DNA of 33,356 bases, from NCBI GenBank assembly GCA_934201655.1, contig CAKPXD010000005.1, positions 1 to 33,356 of the forward strand, given 5' to 3'. A program made the position numbers and the translations under genes. Origin of the DNA: an uncultured Streptococcus sp. (GTDB taxonomy: Bacteria; Bacillota; Bacilli; Lactobacillales; Streptococcaceae). The notes beneath the pieces are model-generated. The model was not told where the DNA came from. It did no database searches and saw only the letters and a program-made list of their open reading frames with translations. Below, piece after piece: positions 1-8,499 of this stretch. Every line of letters begins with the position of its first letter. Positions within the stretch are counted from its first letter, which is position 1.

Positions 1-119
1 ACTTCTTCTGCTAGAGCTTGGTTGGCAAATAAAACCGAACCAATCATCAAAGAGCAGGCACCCACTGATAATTTTCGAATACTATAGCGGCAACGTTTCT
101 CAAAAAATGGATTCTTCAT
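1..119 (-). CDS. YSIRK/GS signal peptide of a surface protein, N-terminal fragment (possibly EndoD)
   Basis: Leftward reading frame that begins at 119 and runs off the window edge, so only the first 39 residues are present. It contains YSIRK (residues 12-16) followed by the LSVGACS form of the G/S motif, a hydrophobic core and an A-L-A cleavage site before E-E. This is the YSIRK/GS signal peptide that sends streptococcal wall proteins to the septum for sortase anchoring. The ribosome site lies just upstream (GAAAGGAGAAAA on the minus strand, near 121-132). From memory, pneumococcal endo-beta-N-acetylglucosaminidase EndoD is encoded next to a Na/Pi-cotransporter gene, as here, and a cre site precedes this gene. 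EndoD is therefore a guess from context. The fragment itself shows only an exported, probably wall-anchored protein. Confidence 0.8.
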   Translation of the reverse strand, partial: MKNPFFEKRCRYSIRKLSVGACSLMIGSVLFANQALAEE

Positions 120-142
120 TTTTTCTCCTTTCACTTCCAAAA

Positions 143-156
143 AGTAAGCGCTTTAT
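143..156 (-). promoter_or_regulatory. cre (CcpA operator) of the leftward YSIRK gene
   Basis: AGTAAGCGCTTTAT matches the catabolite-responsive element consensus TGWAARCGYTWNCW at 12 of 14 positions, around the central GCGC. It lies between the predicted promoter (208-235) and the start codon at 119, about 45-58 bases downstream of the predicted transcription start. That position fits CcpA roadblock repression. The match is seen directly; regulation by CcpA is inferred. Confidence 0.7.
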
Positions 157-207
157 TTTTATTTTAAAAAAGTAACTGCCCTTAAAATAGCAGAACTGTT
201 CATTTTT

Positions 208-235
208 ATTTTACGCTATTTATAAGTAGAGTCAA
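208..235 (-). promoter_or_regulatory. SigA-type promoter of the leftward YSIRK gene
   Basis: On the minus strand, -35 TTGACT (230-235) is followed after 16 bases by -10 TAAAAT (208-213). The transcription start should fall near 201, leaving a leader of about 80 bases that carries the cre site. Confidence 0.65.
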
Positions 236-344
236 CAGTCATCCTAAAATATCTATAAAGGGGTGAATAAATGATATAAATTAGACAATCAATTACCTTT
301 TTTTACATTTTCATGATATTTTTCTAAAAAAATGTGTTTACTAC

Positions 345-373
345 TTGTTAGATTGCTTAGAATCCTTTAAAAT
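345..373 (+). promoter_or_regulatory. Promoter of the Na/Pi cotransporter-like gene
   Basis: -35 TTGTTA (345-350), 17-base spacer, -10 TAAAAT (368-373). A strong ribosome site GGAGGG (404-409) lies 8 bases before the ATG at 418. The 298-base divergent intergenic region (120-417) therefore holds back-to-back promoters and one cre site. I see nothing else in it. Confidence 0.65.
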
Positions 374-417
374 AGAATGGGAGAAATTCCGCGATTAGTT
401 TTCGGAGGGAAAATAAA

Positions 418-2049
418 ATGTCCATTAATTGGCAGGAAATTGCATTTCACTTTTTAGGTGGCCTGGGACTATTCTTATATAGTATCAAAACCATGGGGGA
501 CGGTTTGCAACAAGCAGCTGGAGATCGTCTTCGATATTACATTGACAAATATACTAGCAATCCTTTCTTTGGAATTTTAGTTGGAATTGGGATGACTGCC
601 CTGATTCAATCGAGTTCAGGTGTTACGGTTATTACAGTTGGTCTGGTTAGCGCTGGACTATTGACTTTACGTCAGGCCATTGGGATTGTCATGGGTGCCA
701 ATATTGGAACAACCGTCACATCCTTTATCATTGGTTTTAAATTGGGAGACTACGCATTACCTATGCTCTTTCTCGGAGCAGTCTGTCTCTTCTTCACAAA
801 AAATAGAACCATCAATAACATCGGACGAATTGTCTTTGGTGTCGGTGGTATCTTCTTTGCCCTCAATCTTATGAGTGGCGCTATGGAACCCCTTAAGGAT
901 TTACAAGTCTTTAAAGACTACATGGTAGAACTTAGTAAAAACCCAATCTTGGGTGTTCTTGTCGGAACAGGTTTAACCCTTCTGATTCAAGCCTCCTCAG
1001 CTACCATCGGTATTCTACAAAATCTCTACGCTAGCAATCTGATTGACCTTCAGGGTGCCCTACCAGTGCTCTTTGGAGATAACATTGGAACAACCATCAC
1101 TGCTATTATCGCTTCCTTGGGTGCTAATATTGCAGCCAAACGTGTGGCAGCAGCCCATGTGGCCTTTAACGTTATCGGGACTGTTATCTGTATTATCTTC
1201 CTCGTTCCATTTACAGGCTTAATCCAATGGTTTGAGAGCTTCTTAAATCTAGCTCCAGAAATGACCATTGCCTTCGCCCACGGAACCTTCAACATTACCA
1301 ATACAATCATTCAGTTTCCATTCATCGGAGCTCTTGCCTTCATGGTAACCAAACTTATCCCTGGAGAAGACGAAGTTGTCAAATACGAGCCACTTTACCT
1401 TGATGAGCAACTGATCAAACAAGCTCCATCTATCGCTCTTGGAAATGCTAAAAAAGAACTTCTACACCTAGGTAATTATGCTGCGAAAGCCTTTGACCTC
1501 TCTTATGACTATATCATCAACTCTAATGAAAAAGTTGCAGAAAAGGGACATAAGACTGAAGAAGCTATCAATACCATTGATGAAAAATTGACTCGTTACC
1601 TCATTAGTTTATCTGGTGAAGCTTTGAGCCAAAAAGAGAGTGAAGTCTTAACAAATATCCTTGACTCTTCACGAGACTTGGAACGTATCGGAGACCACGC
1701 AGAAGCCCTGCTCAATCTTAACGATTACTTGCAACGCAAGAATGTTCAATTCTCTGAGGCTGCCTTAGAAGAACTAGCAGAGATTTATCTTAAAACTAGT
1801 GAATTCGTCAAAGATGCTCTTGAGAGTGTTGAAAATAATGATCTTGAACAAGCTCAAGCTCTTATCAAGCGACACGAAGACATCAACAACATGGAACGTG
1901 TCCTTCGTAAGACTCACATCAAACGTCTAAATAACGGAGAATGTTCTACCCAAGCAGGTGTCAACTTTATCGATATTATTTCACACTACACTCGTGTATC
2001 AGACCACGCTATGAACCTTGCTGAAAAGGTTTTGGCTGAACAAATTTAA
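418..2049 (+). CDS. Na/Pi cotransporter family protein with C-terminal PhoU-like domain
   Basis: A 543-residue membrane protein of the NptA/YjbB type, predicted to move phosphate across the membrane with sodium. The N-terminal 320 or so residues carry two inverted Na/Pi-cotransport repeats, each with the family signatures: QSSS (64-67) with GANIGTT (93-99), then QASS (191-194) with GDNIGTT (220-226). Hydrophobic segments surround them. From about 345 to the end the sequence is helical, charged and PhoU-like (for example the S-R-D-L-E-R-I-G-D-H-A-E segment). This length and layout are normal for the Firmicute family. It stands alone, with its own promoter and a strong terminator directly after the stop. 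Actual transport of phosphate by bacterial members with PhoU tails is less well established than the fold. Confidence 0.88.
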   Translation: MSINWQEIAFHFLGGLGLFLYSIKTMGDGLQQAAGDRLRYYIDKYTSNPFFGILVGIGMTALIQSSSGVTVITVGLVSAGLLTLRQAIGIVMGANIGTTVTSFIIGFKLGDYALPMLFLGAVCLFFTKNRTINNIGRIVFGVGGIFFALNLMSGAMEPLKDLQVFKDYMVELSKNPILGVLVGTGLTLLIQASSATIGILQNLYASNLIDLQGALPVLFGDNIGTTITAIIASLGANIAAKRVAAAHVAFNVIGTVICIIFLVPFTGLIQWFESFLNLAPEMTIAFAHGTFNITNTIIQFPFIGALAFMVTKLIPGEDEVVKYEPLYLDEQLIKQAPSIALGNAKKELLHLGNYAAKAFDLSYDYIINSNEKVAEKGHKTEEAINTIDEKLTRYLISLSGEALSQKESEVLTNILDSSRDLERIGDHAEALLNLNDYLQRKNVQFSEAALEELAEIYLKTSEFVKDALESVENNDLEQAQALIKRHEDINNMERVLRKTHIKRLNNGECSTQAGVNFIDIISHYTRVSDHAMNLAEKVLAEQI

Positions 2050-2055
2050 AACAAA

Positions 2056-2089
2056 AAAATGCTTTGATTCTTTCGAATCAAAGCATTTT
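2056..2089. terminator. Bidirectional intrinsic terminator
   Basis: A perfect 15-base-pair stem (2056-2070 with 2075-2089) around a TTTC loop, A-rich on one flank and T-rich on the other. It ends the rightward Na/Pi gene and the leftward pepA group. The stop codon of the leftward small gene (2078-2080) lies inside the stem. Confidence 0.9.
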
Positions 2090-2374
2090 AAATAGCTCTC
2101 CAATCATAAAGGAAGATGCGGCTGCACCCCTGTATCTCGCTTCTTCCTTTTTGATAAAGCGGGCCAGATTGACTAACTCTGGCGCTGGGGTCTTGGGATT
2201 CTTGAGAAGTTCAATAGTGACCAGACCCGATAGCCGTACTGCTAGCAAGCGCTCATTGGTGCTAGGTAATTTCTTAGCAGTTTCTAGGAGCGCAGCCACT
2301 AGATCTTCACTTAGGTTTTGACGGGCATTATTGTATAGATCCCGTATCAAGGTTTCTAGGTTTGGTTCTTCCAT
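2078..2374 (-). CDS. Small helical protein, bacteriocin-immunity (EntA_Immun)-like
   Basis: A 98-residue, probably all-helical cytoplasmic protein lying 24 bases downstream of pepA and probably co-transcribed with it. An upstream in-frame ATG exists at 2392, but GGAGG sits 8 bases before the ATG at 2374, so the shorter start is preferred. Length, charge pattern and the L-I-R-D-L-Y-N-N-A stretch recall the enterocin A immunity family (PF08951), four-helix proteins that protect producers from pediocin-like bacteriocins. No bacteriocin gene is visible nearby, so this would be an orphan immunity-type gene. The family call is from recall of pattern only. A helical protein of unknown function is the alternative. 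Confidence 0.55.
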   Translation of the reverse strand: MEEPNLETLIRDLYNNARQNLSEDLVAALLETAKKLPSTNERLLAVRLSGLVTIELLKNPKTPAPELVNLARFIKKEEARYRGAAASSFMIGELFKML

Positions 2375-2398
2375 CCCTATTACCTCCGTCATTTCTGT

Positions 2399-3463
2399 TT
2401 AATAATTTTTGATTAAATCTACTGTAGAACGATCCAATTTTTTAACCAAGGCTTGTAAGAAAGCTTGTGCTTCAAGGAAATCATCCATTGCATAAAGGGT
2501 TTGGTGAGAGTGGATATAACGGGCACAAACACCGATTGTTGTTGATGGGACACCACCATTTTTCAGATGAGCTGCACCTGCGTCAGTTCCACCTTTTCCA
2601 CAGTAGTATTGGTACTTGATTCCAGCTTCTTCAGCAGTTGTCAAAAGGAAATCCTTCATACCTGGGAGAAGCAAGTGACCTGGATCGTAGAAACGAATCA
2701 AGGTTCCATCACCAATCTTACCTTGACCACCATAAACATCACCAGCTGGCGAGCAATCCACAGCAAGGAATACTTCTGGATCAAATTTAGTTGTTGAGGT
2801 ATGAGCACCACGAAGTCCGACTTCTTCTTGGACGTTAGCACCAAGGTAAAGTTCATTGCCTAGTTTTTGGCCTGACAAGTTTTCTGCCAATTCACTAACC
2901 ATGAGAACTCCGTAACGGTTGTCCCATGCTTTGGAGATGATATTTTTTTCGTTAGCTGTTAGGATTGCGCTACTATCTGGAACGATGGTATCTCCCGGGC
3001 GGATACCAAAACTTTCAGCCTCAGCCTTATCCGCAAAACCACCATCAAAGACGATATCTGAAACAGCTGGCATGGTTGGTCCACCTGTCCCACGAGTCAA
3101 ATGTGGAGGTACTGAACCTGAGATGACCGGAATTTCACGTCCTTGGCGCGTAAAGAGTTTAAATCGTTGGCTGCTGACAACCATAGGATTCCAACCGCCA
3201 ATTTCAACTACTCGGAAGGTTCCGTCTGGTTTGATTTCACTCACCATAAAACCAACTTCATCCATGTGAGATGCTACCAAGACGCGCGGTGCATTCGCAA
3301 CTTCTGAATGTTTGATACCAAAAATACCACCTAGGCCATCAGTCACTACTTCATCCACGTGAGGAGTTATCTTCTCACGAAGATAAGCGCGTACAGGTGC
3401 TTCATGACCTGAGATAGCAGAAAGTTCTGTTACTTCTTTGATTTTAGAAAATAATGTTGTCAT
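2399..3463 (-). CDS. pepA: Glutamyl aminopeptidase (M42 family)
   Basis: A 354-residue cytosolic metallo-aminopeptidase of family M42 that releases N-terminal Glu/Asp residues from peptides. The expected two-metal-site residues are visible: H66 and D68 in A-S-H-M-D-E, D181 in A-W-D-N-R, the E-E pair 213-214 (one the catalytic base), D236 in A-V-D-C-S, and H318 in Y-I-H-S-H. Length is typical for the lactococcal/streptococcal enzyme. An extended -10 element (TGGTAAAAT, core at 3488-3493 on the minus strand) lies about 25 bases upstream, and GAAGGGA serves as ribosome site. Peptides imported by the Ami system encoded elsewhere in the window are plausible substrates (inference). Confidence 0.93.
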   Translation of the reverse strand: MTTLFSKIKEVTELSAISGHEAPVRAYLREKITPHVDEVVTDGLGGIFGIKHSEVANAPRVLVASHMDEVGFMVSEIKPDGTFRVVEIGGWNPMVVSSQRFKLFTRQGREIPVISGSVPPHLTRGTGGPTMPAVSDIVFDGGFADKAEAESFGIRPGDTIVPDSSAILTANEKNIISKAWDNRYGVLMVSELAENLSGQKLGNELYLGANVQEEVGLRGAHTSTTKFDPEVFLAVDCSPAGDVYGGQGKIGDGTLIRFYDPGHLLLPGMKDFLLTTAEEAGIKYQYYCGKGGTDAGAAHLKNGGVPSTTIGVCARYIHSHQTLYAMDDFLEAQAFLQALVKKLDRSTVDLIKNY

Positions 3464-3487
3464 TTCTATCCCTTCTTTCTTTCAACC

Positions 3488-3493
3488 ATTTTA
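3488..3493 (-). promoter_or_regulatory. Extended -10 element of pepA
   Basis: On the minus strand TGG precedes TAAAAT, an extended -10 of the type common in streptococci. I see no good -35. The predicted start is about 18-20 bases before the pepA ATG. Confidence 0.45.
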
Positions 3494-3551
3494 CCACTTT
3501 TTATAGGAGAAGGGTAGTGAAAATCATCAATCTATAGATCTATCTACACCA

Positions 3552-3579
3552 AAAAAGAATCACAGTCGTGATTCTTTTT
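3552..3579 (-). terminator. Terminator of the murI-to-yidD operon
   Basis: A 12-base-pair perfect stem (3552-3563 with 3568-3579), loop AGTC. It overlaps the yidD stop codon and is flanked by a T tract on the minus strand, so it ends the nine-gene leftward operon. Confidence 0.88.
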
Positions 3580-3814
3580 ATTTTGAATTTCTCTTTAAAG
3601 AAAAGTGATCTGGTACGGGGTCCTTACCTATTTCAGACCAAGGATGACATCGTAAAATTCGTGCCAATCCCATCAGAACCCCCTTAAATCCATGCTTTTC
3701 AATAGCCTCAATCATGTAGTTTGAACAAGTAGGCTCAAATCTACAAGAAGGAGGGAATGCAGGGGATATAAAGCGTTGGTAAAAGCGCACAGGCGCAATC
3801 AAAATTCGTTTCAT
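3578..3814 (-). CDS. yidD: Membrane protein insertion efficiency factor YidD
   Basis: A 78-residue member of the YidD (haemolytic domain) family, thought to help YidC insert proteins into the membrane. Family hallmarks are present: an N-terminal amphipathic helix with R-F-Y-Q-R-F-I-S-P, the cysteine-containing [10 protein letters not shown] motif, and C-H-P-W near the C-terminus. The start codon overlaps the rluB stop (TAATG), implying translational coupling. It is the last gene of the operon. A yidC gene lies at 31903, not adjacent as in many proteobacteria. Confidence 0.92.
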   Translation of the reverse strand: MKRILIAPVRFYQRFISPAFPPSCRFEPTCSNYMIEAIEKHGFKGVLMGLARILRCHPWSEIGKDPVPDHFSLKRNSK

Positions 3815-4539
3815 TATTTGTTAGTTGTTACAGCCATGGTATGTAGCTGGCTGATTTCTTTTTTGTTAAGACGACGGGATTCACCAGGACGGAGACCTGT
3901 CAAGTCCAGGTGTCCAAAACGTGTCCGAGACAACTTATCCACTTGAAGCCCAACTGCTTCAAACATCTTTTTAACCTGGTGGTTACGCCCTTCATGAATG
4001 GTCAACTGTACAACAGAACGATTTTTAACAGGGTCTACTTTAAGAATCTCATAAACTGCTGGCTTGGTTTTCTTGCCATCAATCTCAAGACCACGAGTTA
4101 AGGGGCGGAGGTTTTCCTTGTTAGCAATCCCTTTTACACGCGCAACATAGACCTTATCGATTTCATTACGTGGGTGAATCATCTCGTCTGTAAAATCACC
4201 ATCATTGGTCAAAATCAAGACACCAGATGTATCCCAGTCCAAACGTCCCACAGGGTAGATACGCTCTTTCACATTAGGCAAAAGATCGACAACCGTCTTA
4301 CGTCCCTTATCATCTGTTACACTGGAAATCACTCCACGTGGTTTATTGAGCAGATAGTAAACCTTTTCTTCGTTATAGATGGGTTGGCCCTCAACCTCAA
4401 CCTTATCACCAGACTTAATGGTTGTCGCTAATTCACGTACTACCTGACCGTTAACAGTCACCAAGCCTTGCTTGATCAACTCCTCTGCTTTTCTCCTACT
4501 GGCCACTCCTGCGTGGGCAATATACTTATTGATTCTCAT
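3814..4539 (-). CDS. rluB: 23S rRNA pseudouridine synthase, RsuA/RluB family
   Basis: A 241-residue enzyme that isomerises uridine in rRNA; RluB modifies 23S U2605 in E. coli numbering. Residues 1-45 form an S4 RNA-binding domain ([11 protein letters not shown] start). The catalytic domain has the family motif G-R-L-D-W-D-T-S-G, with D101 as the predicted catalytic aspartate. The R-N-H-Q-V-K-K-M-F motif follows nearer the C-terminus. It overlaps scpB by 14 bases upstream and yidD by one base downstream. The scpA-scpB-rluB order is conserved in Firmicutes. The exact target uridine cannot be told from sequence alone. Confidence 0.92.
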   Translation of the reverse strand: MRINKYIAHAGVASRRKAEELIKQGLVTVNGQVVRELATTIKSGDKVEVEGQPIYNEEKVYYLLNKPRGVISSVTDDKGRKTVVDLLPNVKERIYPVGRLDWDTSGVLILTNDGDFTDEMIHPRNEIDKVYVARVKGIANKENLRPLTRGLEIDGKKTKPAVYEILKVDPVKNRSVVQLTIHEGRNHQVKKMFEAVGLQVDKLSRTRFGHLDLTGLRPGESRRLNKKEISQLHTMAVTTNK

Positions 4540-5095
4540 CTTCTTCTATCCTTTCACCAAATAATTGGCTTTCTTGTGCTTGAATTTCAAGCTCATCAAT
4601 CACAGGCAATTCTTCCAAATGGTTAATACCCATGTAATCTAGAAAATAATCCGTAGTTACATAGAGATTAGGGCGACCAAGAACTTCTTTTTTCCCATCT
4701 TCTCGTATCAAATCGAAGGCCTGTAATTTAGCTAGAGCTCCGCTTGAATTAACCCCACGAATAGCGTCGATTTCTATACGTGTGATAGGTTGCTTATAAG
4801 CAATAATGGACAAGGTTTCAAGCGCAGCCCGAGACAAACTTTGGTTGATGGGTGCCTTGGAGTATTCCTTCAAAATCGCTGCAAATTGAGGCTTGGTGAC
4901 CAATCTGTAGGCCCCTCCTGTCTCGATCAGGGACAAGCTCGAATCTTGGTCTTTTTCATACTTCTGGGCTAATTTTTCTAAACTCTGTTGGATGCCTGTC
5001 GGGGGAAGTGATAGGAGTTCAGCCAACTGGCGAACTCGAATCCCATCTTCACCTGCTACAAACAAGAGCGCTTCTATTTCTGCTAAAGTACTCAT
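4526..5095 (-). CDS. scpB: Segregation and condensation protein B
   Basis: A 189-residue winged-helix protein that dimerises and binds ScpA to form the kleisin part of the SMC-ScpAB condensin, needed for chromosome compaction and segregation. Two winged-helix domains are apparent. The second includes the family-typical [12 protein letters not shown] stretch and the R-G-V-N-S motif near residues 100-120. It starts 12 bases after scpA and overlaps rluB by 14 bases. The acidic C-terminus is typical. Confidence 0.94.
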   Translation of the reverse strand: MSTLAEIEALLFVAGEDGIRVRQLAELLSLPPTGIQQSLEKLAQKYEKDQDSSLSLIETGGAYRLVTKPQFAAILKEYSKAPINQSLSRAALETLSIIAYKQPITRIEIDAIRGVNSSGALAKLQAFDLIREDGKKEVLGRPNLYVTTDYFLDYMGINHLEELPVIDELEIQAQESQLFGERIEEDENQ

Positions 5096-5107
5096 ACTTC
5101 CTCTCTA

Positions 5108-5842
5108 TCAAGCCTGGCTTTGCTCTACTTGATTTTCCTCATTCTTTTTTATGAGATAAATATCTCCAAAACTCTCTTTTTGAATCAAGAGAATTTCTTG
5201 GGTTTTTATCAACTCCAAGGTTGCTAAAAAGAGTGTAATGACCTCTTGTAAATCCTTGGTTTCTTTAAACAAATCCTGCAGACATAGTTGTTGCCCTTCT
5301 ACCAAGGCTTCCCGAACAATGACCATCATATCCTCAATCTTATACTCATCTCGTAAAATGGTTGTATGGTTTTTCGAGAATTCTTCCTTTTTCTTGGTCA
5401 ATAAAGTTGAAAAAGCTAAGAAAAGATCGATCGTTGTCTTATCATGCACGAGTTCTGCATCTTCGTAAATTAACTCTGTCGGTGCTTTAGAATAATACTG
5501 GGCTCGTTCTTGGTGCTTGACTTCCAACTGCTCTCCCAAAAGTTTAAACTTACGGTATTCTTCAATCTGAGAAAGAAGATCCTGCTCTAGGTCATCCTCT
5601 AAATCAGACACTTCCGCAACCTTTGGCAAGAGCTTTCGACTTTTGATCAGCATGAGTTGGCTAGCCATCACCATATATTCACCTGCCACTTCTAAACGCA
5701 TGGCTTGTAAGGTTGATATGTAGGCTAGATACTGCTCAATAACTTCTGTAATCGGTACATCATAGATATCCATCTGATACTTTGAAACCAAGTGTAAGAG
5801 CAAGTCTAAAGGCCCTTCAAAATCTTTTAATTTAATATCCAT
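5108..5842 (-). CDS. scpA: Segregation and condensation protein A (kleisin)
   Basis: A 244-residue kleisin subunit of bacterial condensin. The N-terminal segment has the diagnostic [11 protein letters not shown] motif, which contacts the SMC neck. A central charged linker follows, and the C-terminal winged helix contacts the SMC head. Length is standard. The start overlaps the stop of the upstream xerD-like gene by one base (TAATG), and scpB follows after 12 bases, a conserved arrangement that supports co-translation. Confidence 0.95.
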   Translation of the reverse strand: MDIKLKDFEGPLDLLLHLVSKYQMDIYDVPITEVIEQYLAYISTLQAMRLEVAGEYMVMASQLMLIKSRKLLPKVAEVSDLEDDLEQDLLSQIEEYRKFKLLGEQLEVKHQERAQYYSKAPTELIYEDAELVHDKTTIDLFLAFSTLLTKKKEEFSKNHTTILRDEYKIEDMMVIVREALVEGQQLCLQDLFKETKDLQEVITLFLATLELIKTQEILLIQKESFGDIYLIKKNEENQVEQSQA

Positions 5843-6576
5843 TATCTATATTTTTCTAAGGTCATGACTGTTTTTAATCCCAATTTTTTGGCGATTTCAT
5901 ACAAGTCAACCTTCTCTTCAATTTGTCTCAGTATAAACTGTTCTCTCAATCCTTGAGCCGATAAATCTGCAAATCCTTTTTCCTTTAGAAAGGCTTCTAA
6001 CTGACGAAAGGCCCATTGACGAGAGTATGGCTTCCCAGTTTTTTCAAAGAGGTAGGTCTGTCCCATCAAGGGTTCTAACTCTGCAAGTAATTTTGTGGGA
6101 AGACTCAAGATTCTTTGTTGAGAGGCTTTATTGATTCTCAACACTTGAAAATCTAGATTCACATCACTTATTTTTATGGCTAGAATTTCACTAGGCAAGA
6201 GGCCCAATTCAACTATCAATAAGGCTATTAAACGCCCTTCTGGATAGGTACTTTCTTTCCAGAAAGAACTCAAGTCTAAAAGCTCTGACTTGACTTGTTT
6301 TTTTTCAGCCTGTTTCGGCAATTCCAAACGATAAAAGGTGCCAATCTTTCCTTTCTGGTATAAAAAGTAAAGAAATTGATTGCAAGCAGAAACTTTACGC
6401 TTTTGGGCACTAATTTTAAAATTTGATAGTTGAGCTTGGTAGATTTTTAAACTTGTCTCAGAAATTCGTTCTCCAATAAGATCTAAAAACTGCTCCAAGT
6501 CATATTTATAAGACTGTTTAGAATTACTAGATAGATTTTGCTTTTCTTCTAAAAATGTTAAAATCCATTCTCTCAT
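5842..6576 (-). CDS. XerD-like tyrosine recombinase paralogue, catalytically degenerate
   Basis: A 244-residue protein with the tyrosine-recombinase layout: an N-terminal SAM-like DNA-binding domain and a C-terminal catalytic fold ending in T-L-E-K-Y-R. Against the R...HxxR...LGH...Y set, the first arginine appears as leucine (L-G-L-L-P-S-E), the HxxR histidine as glutamine (Q-G-L-R), and the LGH histidine as leucine (K-L-G-L-K). The second arginine and the terminal tyrosine remain. It is also shorter than XerC/D (about 300). Streptococci use XerS/dif for dimer resolution, and this XerD-like family is described as not cutting dif. It sits between cbpB and scpA with 4-base and 1-base overlaps, suggesting a structural role tied to segregation (inference). 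Confidence 0.88.
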   Translation of the reverse strand: MREWILTFLEEKQNLSSNSKQSYKYDLEQFLDLIGERISETSLKIYQAQLSNFKISAQKRKVSACNQFLYFLYQKGKIGTFYRLELPKQAEKKQVKSELLDLSSFWKESTYPEGRLIALLIVELGLLPSEILAIKISDVNLDFQVLRINKASQQRILSLPTKLLAELEPLMGQTYLFEKTGKPYSRQWAFRQLEAFLKEKGFADLSAQGLREQFILRQIEEKVDLYEIAKKLGLKTVMTLEKYR

Positions 6577-7034
6577 TTGCTTCGAATCTCATATTCCTTA
6601 CTAAAATCATGCAGGAGGGCATTGACAGCTTTGAGAATTGACTTCCGCGTGATAATCCCTTGGAAAATACCATCCTTATCAACGACTGGCAGGAAAGACT
6701 CATCCACTAGCTTATGTAAAACATCCGTCAATGTATAGTTTGGATTAACTACCGCGACATCCTTCTTTGTCATGTGAACAATATCCATATCCGCCATGAC
6801 TTCCTGACTCAAACCCTGGTCCATTTGATATGCAAAAATATCTCTAAGCCCTATGGTCCCAACAAATTTTTTCTCAGCAGTCACTACTGGAACTCGTGTA
6901 AAAGTCATCTGGCTAAGGAGGAGAATTGCATGATCTGCATTGTGAGTATCAATGAGCACAGCCAAATTTTCAGCAGAAGTCAAAAAGGTTTCCTCTTGCT
7001 CCAGCAAAAAGAGTTCAAATTCTTTGGCAATCAT
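6573..7034 (-). CDS. cbpB: CBS-pair protein, c-di-AMP-binding CbpB/DarB type
   Basis: A 153-residue cytosolic protein made almost entirely of two CBS motifs (roughly 15-68 and 85-145) with the typical V-P-V-V-x-x-x-x-x-x-G-I/T-I-x-x-x-D/S-I pattern. Stand-alone CBS pairs of this length match Listeria CbpB and Bacillus DarB, which bind cyclic di-AMP and, when unliganded, stimulate (p)ppGpp synthetase or pyruvate carboxylase. No enzyme domain is attached. ATGA-type overlaps join it to the phosphodiesterase upstream and the xerD-like gene downstream. The ligand is inferred from family, not from visible binding residues. Confidence 0.82.
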   Translation of the reverse strand: MIAKEFELFLLEQEETFLTSAENLAVLIDTHNADHAILLLSQMTFTRVPVVTAEKKFVGTIGLRDIFAYQMDQGLSQEVMADMDIVHMTKKDVAVVNPNYTLTDVLHKLVDESFLPVVDKDGIFQGIITRKSILKAVNALLHDFSKEYEIRSK

Positions 7035-7552
7035 CGAGCAAACTCCTTGGATAAGCCAGGATAAACCTCATGATTACGTGTCAAAAAGTCCACTTTGAAA
7101 TAGCTGTCATCAATTTCCACACGAGCGTAGAGACATTCTCTGATGGTTCCACGTGGTTGACTGATAGAACCTGGATTTAGAAAGAGTGTCTTCCCTTCCA
7201 TCCAAGCATTTGGCACATGCAAGTGACCATAGAGACAGATATCAGCATCTTCCTCTTGAGCCCAGAAATCTAGTTTTTGGAAATTGAAGTTAATGTCAAA
7301 TAAGTGTCCGTGAGTCTGGATAATCTTGGTAGGACCCAGTTGAGTCACTAAGCGTTCTGGATAATCTGAATAGAAATCCATATTTCCTCTAACTACCTGA
7401 ATCCCTTTCCAGAGTGGTGAATCTGGGCGAAGCTCCGAGTCACCATCATGAAAAATGGCATCAACTTTCCCAAGATAGCGATCACGTATTTCTTCTACAA
7501 TCAAGCTATCTCCATGGGAGTCGCTCATTACAATGATGGTTTGCTTTGCCAT
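7031..7552 (-). CDS. YfcE/MJ0936-type metallophosphoesterase
   Basis: A 173-residue calcineurin-like phosphodiesterase with the family metal-binding motifs in order: M-S-D-S-H-G-D (about 9-15), H-D-G-D, V-R-G-N-M-D, T-H-G-H and Y-G-H-L-H. These bind two divalent metals. Close relatives hydrolyse phosphodiesters in vitro, but the cellular substrate is unknown. It starts inside the end of rdgB (25-base overlap) and ends in a 4-base overlap with cbpB. Pairing with the nucleotide-cleaning RdgB is conserved in streptococci and may reflect a shared nucleotide role (inference). Confidence 0.9.
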   Translation of the reverse strand: MAKQTIIVMSDSHGDSLIVEEIRDRYLGKVDAIFHDGDSELRPDSPLWKGIQVVRGNMDFYSDYPERLVTQLGPTKIIQTHGHLFDINFNFQKLDFWAQEEDADICLYGHLHVPNAWMEGKTLFLNPGSISQPRGTIRECLYARVEIDDSYFKVDFLTRNHEVYPGLSKEFAR

Positions 7553-8499
7553 GATGGAAATACCTCCAAAAGTTTCTTAACGGCTAAGGCACGGTGAGAT
7601 TGACTATTTTTTTCTTCAAGGGTTAATTCAGCTGATGACTTGCCTGTTTCTCCTACTAGGAAAAGAGGATCATAGCCAAAACCATTTTCACCCTTAGGTT
7701 CAAAGTTAATGTAGCCTGGCCAATCAGCTTCGACCACCAAGCTTTCCTTACCTGGGCTAGCCACAACCAAAGTGGTGTGGAATTGTGCCGAACGGTCCTT
7801 GAGTTCAAAGACCATGGCTAATTCGTGCAAGAGTTTAGCATTGTTTTCCTGGTCAGTGGCTCCCACTCCTGCAAATCGAGCTGACCAAACGCCTGGCAAT
7901 CCACCGAGGACATCGACTTTAAGACCAGAATCATCTGCTAGAACCATCTTTCCTGTCAATTTGGAGATGGTTTCAGCCTTAAGGCGAGCATTTTCTTCAA
8001 AGGTCATACCAGTTTCAGCAACTTCAGGCAGTTCTGGGTAATCATTGAGATTCTCCACATCATATCCAAGTTTATCAAAGATAGCACGAAATTCCTTGGT
8101 CTTCCCTTCATTACGAGTCGCTATCAACAAGGTTTCTCTGACTTTGCTAGTTTCAAAGAAGGCTTCCACATCGACTCCTTCTTTAGGTAATTCCACATGC
8201 AAGAGTTGTCCATTTTCAACTAAGAGCAAGGCCCCTTGGCGTTGAATGACTTCCAAATTTCGACCGGCTTCTGCATTTAAAATCTCAACGATAAAAGAGA
8301 GTAAACGGAAGTTGGAAGACCAGCGCATTACCGTAATCGTGATTGGAAAACCATTTTCCTCATCACGGAAAATGCGAGCCAAATCCATAAAATCGAGATC
8401 AAGAGGATCTTTTATGAGGCTATAGATTCCACCGTAGACGTCCCAGACACCTATATACCAGTCCTGGTCATCCTTGTATTCATAAATTTTGTTTGTCAT
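7528..8499 (-). CDS. rdgB: dITP/XTP pyrophosphatase with streptococcal N-terminal extension
   Basis: A 323-residue protein. About residues 125-323 form the Ham1/RdgB nucleoside-triphosphate pyrophosphatase, beginning [14 protein letters not shown] with L-A-D-D-S-G-L and G-F-G-Y-D-P-L-F. This enzyme hydrolyses dITP, dXTP and ITP to keep deaminated purines out of nucleic acid. The first 125 or so residues are an extra domain absent from the usual 200-residue enzyme. The ATG at 8499 overlaps the murI stop (ATGA), so it is preferred over an ATG 13 codons upstream. The gene overlaps the phosphodiesterase by 25 bases. Confidence 0.92.
   Translation of the reverse strand: MTNKIYEYKDDQDWYIGVWDVYGGIYSLIKDPLDLDFMDLARIFRDEENGFPITITVMRWSSNFRLLSFIVEILNAEAGRNLEVIQRQGALLLVENGQLLHVELPKEGVDVEAFFETSKVRETLLIATRNEGKTKEFRAIFDKLGYDVENLNDYPELPEVAETGMTFEENARLKAETISKLTGKMVLADDSGLKVDVLGGLPGVWSARFAGVGATDQENNAKLLHELAMVFELKDRSAQFHTTLVVASPGKESLVVEADWPGYINFEPKGENGFGYDPLFLVGETGKSSAELTLEEKNSQSHRALAVKKLLEVFPSWQSKPSL

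Noticed and set aside
5842..6576. Integrase or phage remnant
   Set aside because: The recombinase-like gene is a conserved streptococcal operon member with degenerate catalytic residues. No attachment sites or phage genes are present.
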